The notes under the pieces are model-generated. The model saw only the letters and a program-made list of their open reading frames with translations, was not told where the DNA came from and made no database searches. A program made the translations under genes and the position numbers. From Phycisphaerae bacterium (lineage in GTDB: Bacteria; Planctomycetota; Phycisphaerae; Phycisphaerales; UBA1924), in contig JAUILU010000001.1 in assembly GCA_030432905.1 (NCBI GenBank), positions 1 through 64,000 on the forward strand: DNA of 64,000 nt, in the 5' to 3' direction. Of this stretch, positions 1 through 9,854 are shown in pieces (the stretch's first letter is position 1; every line of letters begins with the position of its first letter).

Positions 1-2
1 CC

Positions 3-3000
3 GGCGAGCTGCACAACGTTTCGATCGAGAACACCTCGGGCGAGGTGACGATCAACGACAACCTGCAGATCTCGGGCAGCTACGCGGACAACGGCAACGC
101 GGTCGATGCCAGCGGCGCGACGCTGACGATTCAGGGCAACGCCGAGTTCACCGGCGGCGGCACAACCTTCGGCGATGTTACGGTCAATGCAGGCTACATC
201 GAGATCGAGTCGATGACGATCGATGGCGATCTCACGATCGAGAACGTCGCGCGCATCAACGGCGGAGAAATCTCCGTGACAGGCGACGTGACCACCTCGG
301 ACACCAGCTACCACGGCTCTGCGACGATCGTGCTCAGCGGCGACGGCGCTCAGTCGATCTCTGCCAACGGCGGAACCGGCGAACTGCACAATGTTTCGAT
401 CGAGAACACCTCTGGACAGGTCTCGATAGTTGATGATATCGAAGTGTCCGGCTCGTACTCTGACAACGGCAACTCTGTCGATGCGAGCCAGGCGAAGTTC
501 ACGATTCAGGGCAACGCATCGATCACTGCGGGCTCGTCTACCTTCGGTGATCTGGCGATCGAAGCTGGCTACATCGAAGTCAACGGTGACATGTACGTGC
601 ACGGTGACGCCGATGTCGAGAATCTCGCTCGGATTAACGGTGGCACGATCTATGTCGCGGGCGAAATCACAGACAACGACGGCAGCTGGCATGGGACCGG
701 GGATATCCAGCCGTGGTCGCCGGACGGTGCGCCGATTCTCCAACTCGAATCGGCAGCTGGTGTTGAAGATTTGCCGATTGCGCTCTCGATTGAAATCGGT
801 TCGGTCGATCCCAACGCTGACTACCAAGTCACAATCTCCAACGTGCCCGAAGGGGGCTCGCTCTCGGCTGGTACGGACAACGGTGACGGCACGTGGAGCC
901 TCACGCCCGACCAGCTCGATGGTTTGGAGCTGAACCCGCCCGCTGACTACAACGGCGAGTTTGAGCTCGGTGTCGAGGTCGAGGCGACGACTGGTGTCGA
1001 CTACATCCTTAACGAATCGTTCGATGCCGAGAACGGCGGCAACGGCCAACTCAACTACAACCAGTTCGACAACTGGCAGGTTAGCGAGGGCACCGTTGAT
1101 ATCATCGGTGAGGGCACAAGCTGGGACCTGCAGGCTGGTAACGGTCTGTACCTCGACATGGACGGCTCAACAGGCAATGGCGGCACAATCACGCTGAAGA
1201 ACCCGCCGGTGCTCGAGCCGGGTGTGTACGAGCTTTCGATCGACATGGCCGGCAACAACCGCGGCAGTCAGACCGATGTGCTCTCGGTAACCGCGGGCAA
1301 CGGTGTCGTCAACGAATCGTTCCAGGTAGAATGGAATCAGGAATTCAAGACCGCCACGATCGTGGTTGAGATCACAGAACCTACCGAGTTTGATCTGACG
1401 TTCGCCCATTCCGGCGGCGACAACGTCGGTATCCTGCTCGACAACATCCGCATCAGCGAGATCGGCGGCGATACACCGACAGGCGTTGTCCAGCACGACA
1501 CGCAGGTTGCCGCCGAGACCACTGCAACAGAGTCTACCAGCGGCACGCTAGAGGTCAGTGTCGCAGCGGCCAACGATGCCCCGACCGATCTCGAGTTTAC
1601 AGGTGGCACGGTTTCGGAGAACGCGGTTGCGGGAACAGTCGTCGCATCGGCATCAGTCACAGATGCTGACATCGGCGACACGCACACCTACGAGTTGACC
1701 GATAGTGCCGATGGTCGTTTCGCGATTGACGCCAACGGCAACATCACGGTCGCTGAGGGCGCGGACCTCAATCATGAAGCCAGCGCTACTCACGAGGTGA
1801 CCGTTCAGGTGACCGACTCTGAGGGTGAGACCTACGAAGAGACACTGACGATCGATGTCACAGACGTCAACGAGGTGCCGACCGAGGTGACGCTCGACGC
1901 TGAGAACCCGTCGCAGAATCTGCTGACAGTGACGCTCGGCGGTCAGCGTGCAGGTGGTGCTGGCAACATGGGGGCGCCGCACTACGAAATCGTTGTCGAT
2001 GGTGAGGTTGTGGCATCGGGTGATGCTGACTGGATGGACTCGACACGCTTCAACGATCAGGACCCGGAGAGCAGATGGCGCAACATCAGCATCGAGCTGC
2101 CGGGTGACGTGTCGCCGGACGAGGTCGAGGTTCGGTTCACCAACGACAGCTGGGGCGGCACAAGCGAGACCGACCGCAATCTCTACGTTGACAAGATCGA
2201 GATGAACGGTCAAGCCTTCCAGGCAGAGTCTTCGGACACCGAGTATGACCGCGGCTCGAACACAATCGACGGCCAGGAAGCGATGGCGTGGAACGGTGCA
2301 CTCAAGTTCGACACATCCGGTGCGCCGGATCCGCTGCACGCGGTGGTCGATGAAGGGGCGGCGGGCGCGGTTGTCGGACAACTCGCGACCGTTGACCCAG
2401 ACTCGGGCGACACGTTCAGCTACGAGGTCAGCGATGACCGGTTCGAGGTCACCGATGAGGGTGTCCTGAAGCTCCGAGACGGCGTATCACTCGACCACGA
2501 GACCGAATCGGTCGTTGATGTGACCGTGACTTCGACTGACAGCGAGGGCAACGAGGTCGAGTCCGAGTTCTCTGTCGGCGTTGCCGACGTGAACGAGGCG
2601 ATCGACAGCGTGTCTATCGAAGCGGTGAACCCGGGCATCGAGATCGAAGCCGAGGGCGAGCCGGGCATGTACGGCTTCGAGGATGCGCCTATCGGGTCGT
2701 CGCCGACGTCGCTGGACTTCGGGAACGGGATCACCGCGACAGTCGAGCAAGACGGCGTAGGCACAAGCAGGATTGTCGAGCACGACGACGGTCACGGAGC
2801 TGTCGCGGGCGAGGGCGACCGCTTCTGGAAGATCACCGGGGGCGAGACCACGCTCAACTTCAGCGAGCCGGTCTCTGAGATCACCTTCATGTACAGCGAC
2901 ATGGAGTGGGACGACGTGACCGTCGAAGCCGGCGGCCAGTCGTTCGAACTGGTTTCGGGCAACTCGGGTCGCAGCGATACCGTTACGATCACCGCGGCGC

Positions 3001-6000
3001 CGGGCGAGACCTTCGAATCTCTTAGCTTCAACTGGGACGGCAACTCGGACGGTGTCGGTTTCGATGCCATCACCGTCACGCCTGCATCGATGACAACCGA
3101 TAGCTCGATCCCTGAGAACGCGCAGCCGGGCGATGCGGTAGCGTCGGTGGTGCCGAACGACCCTGACGCGGGCGAGACCTTCGAGTTCAGGATGGTCGAT
3201 GACGCCGATGGCAGGTTCGTTGTTGACGAATCTGGCACGGTGCGTGTCGCCGATGGCGCGGAACTCGACTACGACGATGCGAATTACCACACCGTCACTG
3301 TTGAAGTGGAAGATTCAGCGGGACATGTGTTCGAACAGGAGTTCACGGTCGGTGTTTCTAATGTGAACGCGCAGCCGACGGATATCGAATTCACCGGCGG
3401 CAGCGTCGAGGAGAACGCCCCTGCCGGGACCGTGGTAGCCTCGGCATCAGTCGTGGACACTGACGCAGACGATACGCATACGTTCGAGCTCGTAAACGAT
3501 GCCGGCGGCCGATTCGAGATCGATGCCGACGGAAACATCGTGGTCGCGGAGGGTGCCGACCTCGATCACGAATCGGCGACGAGCCACGAAGTCACAGTCC
3601 GCGTCACCGACTCGAGCGGTGAGATGATCGAAGAAACGCTGGCGATCAACGTCGGCGACGTGGATGAAGCGCCAATCCTTGAGAGCACCGAAATCACCGT
3701 CAACGACGGCGAGATGGTCACACTCTCGATAGGTGTCGAGTCCACCGAGTCAGTCAACTTTGACGACACAAGCATCGACTCCTACGGCGGGTCGAATCAG
3801 GACAAGGACCTGACATTCGAAACCGACGGCGACACGCTCTCGATGTCGGGCAACGGCTGGAAGTCGATCGACTACGACTACACGGTCACCGAGGACACGA
3901 TCCTCGAGTTCCAGTTCAAGTCCAACGGCGAGGGCGAGATCCACGGCATCGGTTTCGATACCGACGGCTCGATCGATGCGTCCAAGACCTTCCAACTCCA
4001 CGGCACGCAGGACTGGGGCATCGACATGTCCTCTGACTACGAGGGCAACGAGGGCGAGTGGGTCACGTATCAGATCCGCGTGGGCGACCACTTCCAGGGC
4101 GACTTCGATCGTATGTTCTTCGTGAACGACCACGACGCAGGCAGCCAGGACGGCGACAGCGCGTTCCGCGGCGTGAAGGTCTACGAAGAGGGTGCGTCTC
4201 AGGTCAGCTCGAACGATCTCGAGTACACATGGGAGCAGGTCAGCGGGCCCGAGGTCACGCTCGATGATCCGAACGCTGCGACACCGACGTTCGAGTCGCC
4301 GCCGGTTGGTACGGACACCGATGTGGTCTTCCGCGTGACGGTTGCCAACGGCGACGAATTCAGCACAGAAGAAGTCACGGTTCACGTTGTTTCTGTGAAC
4401 GATGTGCCGGAGATCGATGCCGGTGACGATCTGTTTGTCAACGAGAATTCGCCGGTATCTCTCTCGGTCCAAGTTGATGACGGACCGGCATCTGTCGACT
4501 TCGGTTCAACAGATATCGATTCGTACGGCGGCGCGGACCAAGACCGGGACCTGACATTCGAAACCGACGGCGACACGCTCTCGATGTCGGGCAACGGCTG
4601 GAAGTCGATCGACTACGACTACACGGTCACCGAGGACACGATCCTCGAGTTCCAGTTCAAGTCCAACGGCGAGGGCGAGATCCACGGCATCGGTTTCGAT
4701 ACCGACGGCTCGATCGACGCGTCCAAGACATTCCAACTCCACGGCACGCAGGACTGGGGCATCGACATGTCCTCTGACTACGAGGGCAACGAGGGCGAGT
4801 GGGTCACGTATCAGATCCGCGTGGGCGACCACTTCCAGGGTGACTTCGATCGGATGTTCTTCGTGAACGACCACGACGCGGGCAGCCAGGACGGCGACAG
4901 CGCGTTCCGCGGCGTCAAGGTCTACGAAGAGGGCGCGGCTCAGGTCAGCTCGAACGATCTCGAGTACACCTGGGAGCAGATCAGCGGGCCCGAGGTCACG
5001 CTCGATGATCCCAATGCAACCAGCCCTAACTTTGACTCGCCGGCGGTTGACAGCGACACCGAGCTTGTGTTCAAGGTCACTGTCCGCGACGGCGAGGACT
5101 TCCGGACTGACGAGGTCACGGTCCACGTCGCGCCGGTGAACGATGCTCCGACCGATCTCAGCTTTACCGGTGGCAGCGTTTCAGAGAATGCGGCTGCCGG
5201 TACGGTTGTCGCGAGCACATTGGTCAGCGATGTCGATGGAAACGACAGCCACACGTTCGAACTTGTTGGAGACGCCGACGGACGATTCGCAATCGATGCA
5301 GATGGCAACATCACGGTCGCCGAGGGCGCTGATCTGGACCACGAATCTGCTGGCTCGCACGAGGTCACGGTCCGCGTGACAGACTCGGGCGGTGAGTCGA
5401 TCGAAGAGACGCTGACGATCACCGTTGGCGATGTGAACGAAGGGCCGGAAGCGATTAGCTTTACCGGCGGCAGCGTCGCTGAGAATGCGGCTGCCGGTAC
5501 GTTCGTCGCGAGTGCTTCTGTGGCTGATGTTGACGCCGGCGACGGCCACACGTTCGAGCTCGTTGGTGATGCGGATGGCCGATTCGCGATCGACGCGGAT
5601 GGCAACATCACTGTCGCCGAGGACGCCGATCTCGATTATGAATCTGTCGGCTCTCACGAGGTTACGGTTCGCGTGACGGACTCGGGCGGCGAGTCGATCG
5701 AAGAGACGCTGACGATCACCGTTGGAGATGTGAACGAAGGGCCGGAAGCGATTAGCTTTACCGGCGGCAGCGTCGCTGAGAATGCGGCTGCCGGTACGTT
5801 CGTCGCGAGTGCTTCTGTGGCTGATGTTGACGCCGGCGACGGCCACACGTTCGAGCTTGTTGGTGATGCCGATGGCCGCTTCGCGATCGATGCAGATGGC
5901 AACATCACGGTCGCCGAGGGCGCCGATCTGAACCACGAATCTGCTGATTCGCACGAGGTGACGGTCCGCGTGACGGACTCAGGCGGCGAGTCGATCGAAG

Positions 6001-7460
6001 AGACGTTGACGATCACCGTCGGCGATGTGAACGAAGGGCCGGAAGCGATTAGCTTTACCGGCGGCAGCGTCGCTGAGAACGCGGCGGCTGGCACATTCGT
6101 CGCGAGCGCATCTGTGAGTGATGTTGACGCTGGCGACAGCCACACCTTCGAGCTTGTTGGTGATGCCGATGGCCGTTTCGCGATCGATGCGGATGGCAAC
6201 ATCACGGTCGCCGAGGGCGCCGATCTCGATTATGAATCTGTCGGCTCTCACGAGGTCACGGTCCGCGTGACGGACTCGGGCGGTGAGTCGATCGAAGAGA
6301 CGCTGACGATCACCGTCGGCGATGTGAACGAGGGTCCAGAGGCTATCAGCTTCACAGGCGGCAGCGTCGCCGAGAACGCGGCGGCTGGCACGTTCGTGGC
6401 GAGCACAGCAGTGACTGACGTTGACGCCGGCGACAGCCACACCTTCGAGCTTGTTGGTGATGCGGATGGCCGCTTCGCGATCGACGCAGATGGCAACATC
6501 ACGGTCGCCGAGGGCGCCGATCTGAATCACGAATCCGCTGGTTCGCACGAAGTCACAGTCCGTGTGACGGACTCAGGCGGCGAGTCGGTCGAGCAGACGC
6601 TGACGATCACGGTCGGTGATGTGAACGAAGGGCCGGAAGCGATTAGCTTTACGGGCGGTGAGGTTGCAGAAGATGCGCTGCCCGGCAGTGTCGTGGCTTC
6701 GGTCTCGGTTGCCGATCAAGATGTGGGCGAGTCGTTTACGTACGAACTCGTCGACAACGCTGGAGGCAGGTTCGAGATCGACAGCGATGGCAACATCGTG
6801 GTCTCGAGTGAGACCGGGCTCGACTACGAGTTCGATACCTCGCACACCGTTGTAGTTCGCGTAACCGACTCGGGCGGCGAAACGATTGAGCAGTCGCTTG
6901 AGATCTCTGTAACCAACGCCACCGAGTTTGAATCCGAGGACTCAAGTAACTCGGCTGAGGAAACAGAAACTGGAGCCGAGCAACGTGTCGAGCGGGCTCA
7001 GCCATACTCGGCGGATGGTTCGCAGCAGCAGGGCGTAGCCGCTGGCCAGTCGATGCCCGACTATCAGGAAGTCGGCTACGAAGCCGAGGCTGTCGACCTT
7101 GACGCTTCGGGGGCGGCCGCTGAGCAGACATTGCAATGGGTGGCCGACGAGGTCGCTGAGCTGACCGAGATCGCCGACTCGATCGAGGCATTCGACATCG
7201 GGTTACTGGACGGCACGGATTCGGGGGATGAAACCAACTTCGAGGACGCTTTCGTCCCCCTAGAAGGTGACTCTGAAGTTGACCCTGAGGCAATCGCCGC
7301 CGATGAAGAGCTGGTGCAGGAGGCCCGTCAAGACGGCTTCTTGAGCAAGTTCTGGGTCATGCTCCGCGCGGGTCTTGGCACAACGAACAGGGTTGATGAC
7401 AACGGCTCGGCGTCGGCAGGTCAGGATCGCGGAGCGGGGTTCCGATCTCGCAGGAAGTAG
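3..7460 (+). CDS. Giant secreted adhesin-like protein with cadherin and carbohydrate-binding-like repeats (5' end outside window)
   Basis: The frame is open from the first bases of the window, so the N-terminus and any signal peptide are missing. In order the visible protein has beta-helix-like repeats with a 375 nt period (GELHNVSIENTSG at 3 and again at 378); a jelly-roll-like block (about 990-1490); a cadherin-like repeat (1585-1875); a domain resembling CBM36/60 (GAPHYEIVVDGE, about 1890-2320); more cadherin-like repeats; two near-identical glycan-binding-like domains (about 3760-4240 and 4500-4980); six cadherin-like repeats of 99 residues; and an acidic linker with a short amphipathic tail (FLSKFWVMLRAGLG). 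Repeated DADGN, DVNE and DSGGE motifs suggest calcium binding. No LPXTG, PEP-CTERM or dockerin tail is seen. A cell-surface or biofilm adhesin binding polysaccharide is the likely role. The PilZ/HlyD/M50 genes directly downstream suggest dedicated export or processing. Confidence 0.85.
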   Translation, partial: GELHNVSIENTSGEVTINDNLQISGSYADNGNAVDASGATLTIQGNAEFTGGGTTFGDVTVNAGYIEIESMTIDGDLTIENVARINGGEISVTGDVTTSDTSYHGSATIVLSGDGAQSISANGGTGELHNVSIENTSGQVSIVDDIEVSGSYSDNGNSVDASQAKFTIQGNASITAGSSTFGDLAIEAGYIEVNGDMYVHGDADVENLARINGGTIYVAGEITDNDGSWHGTGDIQPWSPDGAPILQLESAAGVEDLPIALSIEIGSVDPNADYQVTISNVPEGGSLSAGTDNGDGTWSLTPDQLDGLELNPPADYNGEFELGVEVEATTGVDYILNESFDAENGGNGQLNYNQFDNWQVSEGTVDIIGEGTSWDLQAGNGLYLDMDGSTGNGGTITLKNPPVLEPGVYELSIDMAGNNRGSQTDVLSVTAGNGVVNESFQVEWNQEFKTATIVVEITEPTEFDLTFAHSGGDNVGILLDNIRISEIGGDTPTGVVQHDTQVAAETTATESTSGTLEVSVAAANDAPTDLEFTGGTVSENAVAGTVVASASVTDADIGDTHTYELTDSADGRFAIDANGNITVAEGADLNHEASATHEVTVQVTDSEGETYEETLTIDVTDVNEVPTEVTLDAENPSQNLLTVTLGGQRAGGAGNMGAPHYEIVVDGEVVASGDADWMDSTRFNDQDPESRWRNISIELPGDVSPDEVEVRFTNDSWGGTSETDRNLYVDKIEMNGQAFQAESSDTEYDRGSNTIDGQEAMAWNGALKFDTSGAPDPLHAVVDEGAAGAVVGQLATVDPDSGDTFSYEVSDDRFEVTDEGVLKLRDGVSLDHETESVVDVTVTSTDSEGNEVESEFSVGVADVNEAIDSVSIEAVNPGIEIEAEGEPGMYGFEDAPIGSSPTSLDFGNGITATVEQDGVGTSRIVEHDDGHGAVAGEGDRFWKITGGETTLNFSEPVSEITFMYSDMEWDDVTVEAGGQSFELVSGNSGRSDTVTITAAPGETFESLSFNWDGNSDGVGFDAITVTPASMTTDSSIPENAQPGDAVASVVPNDPDAGETFEFRMVDDADGRFVVDESGTVRVADGAELDYDDANYHTVTVEVEDSAGHVFEQEFTVGVSNVNAQPTDIEFTGGSVEENAPAGTVVASASVVDTDADDTHTFELVNDAGGRFEIDADGNIVVAEGADLDHESATSHEVTVRVTDSSGEMIEETLAINVGDVDEAPILESTEITVNDGEMVTLSIGVESTESVNFDDTSIDSYGGSNQDKDLTFETDGDTLSMSGNGWKSIDYDYTVTEDTILEFQFKSNGEGEIHGIGFDTDGSIDASKTFQLHGTQDWGIDMSSDYEGNEGEWVTYQIRVGDHFQGDFDRMFFVNDHDAGSQDGDSAFRGVKVYEEGASQVSSNDLEYTWEQVSGPEVTLDDPNAATPTFESPPVGTDTDVVFRVTVANGDEFSTEEVTVHVVSVNDVPEIDAGDDLFVNENSPVSLSVQVDDGPASVDFGSTDIDSYGGADQDRDLTFETDGDTLSMSGNGWKSIDYDYTVTEDTILEFQFKSNGEGEIHGIGFDTDGSIDASKTFQLHGTQDWGIDMSSDYEGNEGEWVTYQIRVGDHFQGDFDRMFFVNDHDAGSQDGDSAFRGVKVYEEGAAQVSSNDLEYTWEQISGPEVTLDDPNATSPNFDSPAVDSDTELVFKVTVRDGEDFRTDEVTVHVAPVNDAPTDLSFTGGSVSENAAAGTVVASTLVSDVDGNDSHTFELVGDADGRFAIDADGNITVAEGADLDHESAGSHEVTVRVTDSGGESIEETLTITVGDVNEGPEAISFTGGSVAENAAAGTFVASASVADVDAGDGHTFELVGDADGRFAIDADGNITVAEDADLDYESVGSHEVTVRVTDSGGESIEETLTITVGDVNEGPEAISFTGGSVAENAAAGTFVASASVADVDAGDGHTFELVGDADGRFAIDADGNITVAEGADLNHESADSHEVTVRVTDSGGESIEETLTITVGDVNEGPEAISFTGGSVAENAAAGTFVASASVSDVDAGDSHTFELVGDADGRFAIDADGNITVAEGADLDYESVGSHEVTVRVTDSGGESIEETLTITVGDVNEGPEAISFTGGSVAENAAAGTFVASTAVTDVDAGDSHTFELVGDADGRFAIDADGNITVAEGADLNHESAGSHEVTVRVTDSGGESVEQTLTITVGDVNEGPEAISFTGGEVAEDALPGSVVASVSVADQDVGESFTYELVDNAGGRFEIDSDGNIVVSSETGLDYEFDTSHTVVVRVTDSGGETIEQSLEISVTNATEFESEDSSNSAEETETGAEQRVERAQPYSADGSQQQGVAAGQSMPDYQEVGYEAEAVDLDASGAAAEQTLQWVADEVAELTEIADSIEAFDIGLLDGTDSGDETNFEDAFVPLEGDSEVDPEAIAADEELVQEARQDGFLSKFWVMLRAGLGTTNRVDDNGSASAGQDRGAGFRSRRK
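3805..4245 (+). repeat. First copy of in-frame duplicated glycan-binding-like domain (741 bp offset)
   Basis: This block (from DLTFETDGDTLSMSGNGW to GVKVYEEGA) recurs 741 bp downstream with only scattered base differences, mostly synonymous. The offset is an exact multiple of three, so the duplication keeps frame. Boundaries are approximate. Confidence 0.85.
4546..4986 (+). repeat. Second copy of in-frame duplicated glycan-binding-like domain
   Basis: Partner of the block about 741 bp upstream. The nucleotide similarity is much higher than between the cadherin-like repeats upstream, which points to recent duplication or gene conversion. Boundaries are approximate. Confidence 0.85.
5446..6640 (+). 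repeat. Tandem 297 bp cadherin-like repeats
   Basis: GPEAISFTGGSVAEN recurs every 297 bp (99 codons) at about 5446, 5743, 6040 and 6337, with a diverging unit from about 6634 and a related one from 5143. Adjacent units share long identical nucleotide stretches, so copy number could vary between strains or be mis-assembled from short reads. Confidence 0.9.
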
Positions 7461-7530
7461 ATTGGTCAGTTTCTGTCACGGGCGGCATTAAGCCGCGGCA
7501 ACTCGGATTCGCAAAGCAGTGAGGTTTGCA

Positions 7531-7956
7531 ATGGCATCAGGCGATCAGAATCAGAAGGGTTTCGACGATTGGGCGCACACGCTGCTCAACGAGCTCGAGC
7601 AGCAGACGCCCGAGGCTATCCGCAAGCAGCGGGCCACGGAACGCCACGAGATCCGTTGCGGCGTCAACCTCAAGCCGGGCAACGCGAGCGATGTCCACAA
7701 GCCCACGATCGAAGCGGTCACCGGCGATGTGTCGTCCGGCGGATGCCAGGTCATGTCTTCACAGCCGCTGTGCGTGGGCGATGTCTACAAGCTCGAGTTC
7801 GAGAAGGGTGAGCTGGACCTCCCGACCATCTACGCCAGGTGCCTGCGCTGCCGGCTTGTGCGCGAAGATGCTTTCGAATCAGGCTTTGCGTTCTTTACGC
7901 CCGTGAAGCTCGAAGAGATGAAGACCGCAGACTCGATCATGGACAGCCTGATCTGA
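7531..7956 (+). CDS. PilZ domain protein (predicted c-di-GMP receptor)
   Basis: A 141-residue soluble protein. ATG 7531 is chosen because GAGG lies 6 nt upstream; a GTG at 7519 is in frame but has no better site. The PilZ signatures are visible: an RxxxR-type segment (RATER, near residue 30) and DxSxxG (DVSSGG, near residue 68), followed by a beta-rich stretch (VYKLEFEKGELDLP). Proteins with both motifs usually bind c-di-GMP. The gene lies 70 nt after the giant adhesin and 29 nt before a HlyD-like membrane protein in the same direction, so it probably gives the cluster second-messenger control of surface-protein export. There is no membrane segment or fused effector domain, so it would act by protein-protein contact. 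Confidence 0.8.
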   Translation: MASGDQNQKGFDDWAHTLLNELEQQTPEAIRKQRATERHEIRCGVNLKPGNASDVHKPTIEAVTGDVSSGGCQVMSSQPLCVGDVYKLEFEKGELDLPTIYARCLRCRLVREDAFESGFAFFTPVKLEEMKTADSIMDSLI

Positions 7957-7985
7957 TTCGGTATCGCGTGGGGTAAACCGAAGAC

Positions 7986-9854
7986 ATGAGCACAGCAGAA
8001 CAACAATCCGAAGCGCGGCAGAGCGTGCAAGGCGTTGTGGGGAAAATATCATCACTCCTCAACGCGCTCGCGCTGCGTACGGAATCACCATCGGCGTACT
8101 ACAAGCACGCCGCGGCGGCAATCGTTCAGGGTTTTTCAAGCCCCTACGGCATGATCAGCGCCCGTTTCGGTGCCGAGATCGTCGACGACTACTGGCACAC
8201 CGGTTCGACCGACCCGTCGTTCTGGAAAAAGCCGGTCGAAGACCTGCTCAACGAGTCGATGCAGGAAGCACGACCGATCGCCCGGAGCTTCTCCGCCAAG
8301 AACGCAGAATTCCAGATCGCTCTGATCTCCGTCATCCTCCGCGACATCAGCGGCTCGATGATCGGCGTAATGAGCATGGTCGTCCGTTGCAGCGAAACAT
8401 TCACTGCCACGATGTATCGCGAGCTGCTCGAGTCATTCACGGCTCAGATGGCTGCGGGCGCATCGCGGATCGTTGAAGCCGGCAAAGCGCCTCAAGAAGA
8501 CGCGCCTGATGCGAACATTTCAAAGGCCGCCAAGTACACCTCGGGTGTCGAGATGGCGTTCGCGTTGGTATCGAGCCTTCGCAGCAAGCTCGGTTGTGAG
8601 CAGGCCGCGATCGGGACCGCCGATGGGCCGAGGGTGAAGATCCAGGCCGTATCTGGTCTCGATGAGGTGAGCGATAAGGCCGAGGCGGTTCGCTTGATGA
8701 GCGACGCGATGGGCGAGGCTGCCGACCGAGGTCAGCGGATCGTTTGCCAGAACGGCGCGAAGAAAGAAGAAGCCGTTGATAAAGGCTACCGCGTTCACAA
8801 GACGTGGTACGACCGTCTCGGCGGCGCGTGCGTCGCGTCGATCCCGCTCGATGCGGGCGACGGGGCGAAGATGGTTTTCAGCATGCGCCGCAGGCCCGAG
8901 CTGCCGTTCAACAAAGAAGAACTCGATTCGATCGAGACGCTGATGGCGCCCTACGCGCCGGCGTTCGGGTTGATCGACCGGGCGAACCGTTCGCTGTACG
9001 CGCACGCCTCCAAGTCGGCGAAGACGACTTCTCGCAATCTGTTCAAGCCTCAGGGCTGGGGCCGGAAGGTCTTTGCGCTCGCGATGCTCTCGGGACTCGC
9101 ATGGTTCGCGTTCGGCACGATGGGCTACCACGTCAACGCGCCGGCCACGGTTCGCCCGACGACCGTCAGGCACATCGGCGCACCGCTCGAGGGCACGCTG
9201 ACCGCGGCGTTCGTGACCGCAGGCGACCGCGTAACCGAAGGTCAGGTCCTCGCGCTGTTCGACGACAGCGACCTTCAGGTCCAGCGCGACCAGCTCAAAG
9301 CGGAAGTATCGATCGCACAGATCAACGAGAACCGTGCACTTAGCGAAGGCAACGGCGTCGAGGCTGAGCTTGCCCGCGCCGAGAAAGTACTCGCCCAGTC
9401 GCGGCTTGCAAGCGTCGATCGCAAGATCGAACAGGCCCGCATCGTCGCGCCGTTCGACGGCATCGTGATGAACGGCGACCTGCGCTCACGGATCGGCGAG
9501 AGCATGCCGTTGGGCACCGCGATGTTCGAGATCGCAGATGAGTCAGGCTGGACGGTTGATGTCCAGATGCCCCAGCGAGTCGCGACCGAGCTCCAGGCCG
9601 GCGGCATCGGCAACTTCGCGCCAAACGCAAAGCCCGAGCAGCTGATCGATCTGCAGGTCACTCGCGTCCAGCCTCTGGCCCAGCCGGTTGACGGCAAGAC
9701 GGTGTACATCACCGAGGCGGAGCTGTCCAACGCGGGTGAGTGGATCAAGCCCGGCATGGAAGGCATGGCGCGTGTGGAGTTCGGCCGGCGCCCGGTGTGG
9801 TGGATCGCGTCGCATCGCATGGTGAACTACTTCAGGACCAACTTCTGGCTATGA
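7986..9854 (+). CDS. GAF-like plus HlyD-like (biotinyl-lipoyl) membrane adaptor
   Basis: A 622-residue protein with a long N-terminal cytoplasmic region (about 1-355) that reads like tandem GAF-type sensor modules, one transmembrane helix (VFALAMLSGLAWFAFGTMG, about 361-380), then a HlyD/RND periplasmic-adaptor core: a lipoyl-like half (LEGTLTAAFVTAGDRVTEGQ), a short coiled coil and the returning half (ARIVAPFDGIVMNGDL). HlyD-type proteins bridge an inner-membrane exporter to an outer-membrane channel; a large cytoplasmic sensory domain on one is unusual. Its stop overlaps the next start (ATGA), so it is co-translated with the M50 protein. The PilZ gene precedes it. The GAF assignment is by pattern only; the adaptor part is firmer. 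Confidence 0.72.
   Translation: MSTAEQQSEARQSVQGVVGKISSLLNALALRTESPSAYYKHAAAAIVQGFSSPYGMISARFGAEIVDDYWHTGSTDPSFWKKPVEDLLNESMQEARPIARSFSAKNAEFQIALISVILRDISGSMIGVMSMVVRCSETFTATMYRELLESFTAQMAAGASRIVEAGKAPQEDAPDANISKAAKYTSGVEMAFALVSSLRSKLGCEQAAIGTADGPRVKIQAVSGLDEVSDKAEAVRLMSDAMGEAADRGQRIVCQNGAKKEEAVDKGYRVHKTWYDRLGGACVASIPLDAGDGAKMVFSMRRRPELPFNKEELDSIETLMAPYAPAFGLIDRANRSLYAHASKSAKTTSRNLFKPQGWGRKVFALAMLSGLAWFAFGTMGYHVNAPATVRPTTVRHIGAPLEGTLTAAFVTAGDRVTEGQVLALFDDSDLQVQRDQLKAEVSIAQINENRALSEGNGVEAELARAEKVLAQSRLASVDRKIEQARIVAPFDGIVMNGDLRSRIGESMPLGTAMFEIADESGWTVDVQMPQRVATELQAGGIGNFAPNAKPEQLIDLQVTRVQPLAQPVDGKTVYITEAELSNAGEWIKPGMEGMARVEFGRRPVWWIASHRMVNYFRTNFWL

Noticed and set aside
4500-6850. Long leftward open frames opposite the adhesin
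   Set aside because: They arise from the biased codon use of the repeat units and repeat with the same period; their translations are low-complexity and lack start signals.
5143-6920. Regularly spaced repeats possibly resembling CRISPR
   Set aside because: The units are 297 bp, coding, contiguous and in frame with cadherin-like motifs; there are no short repeats with unique spacers and no cas genes.
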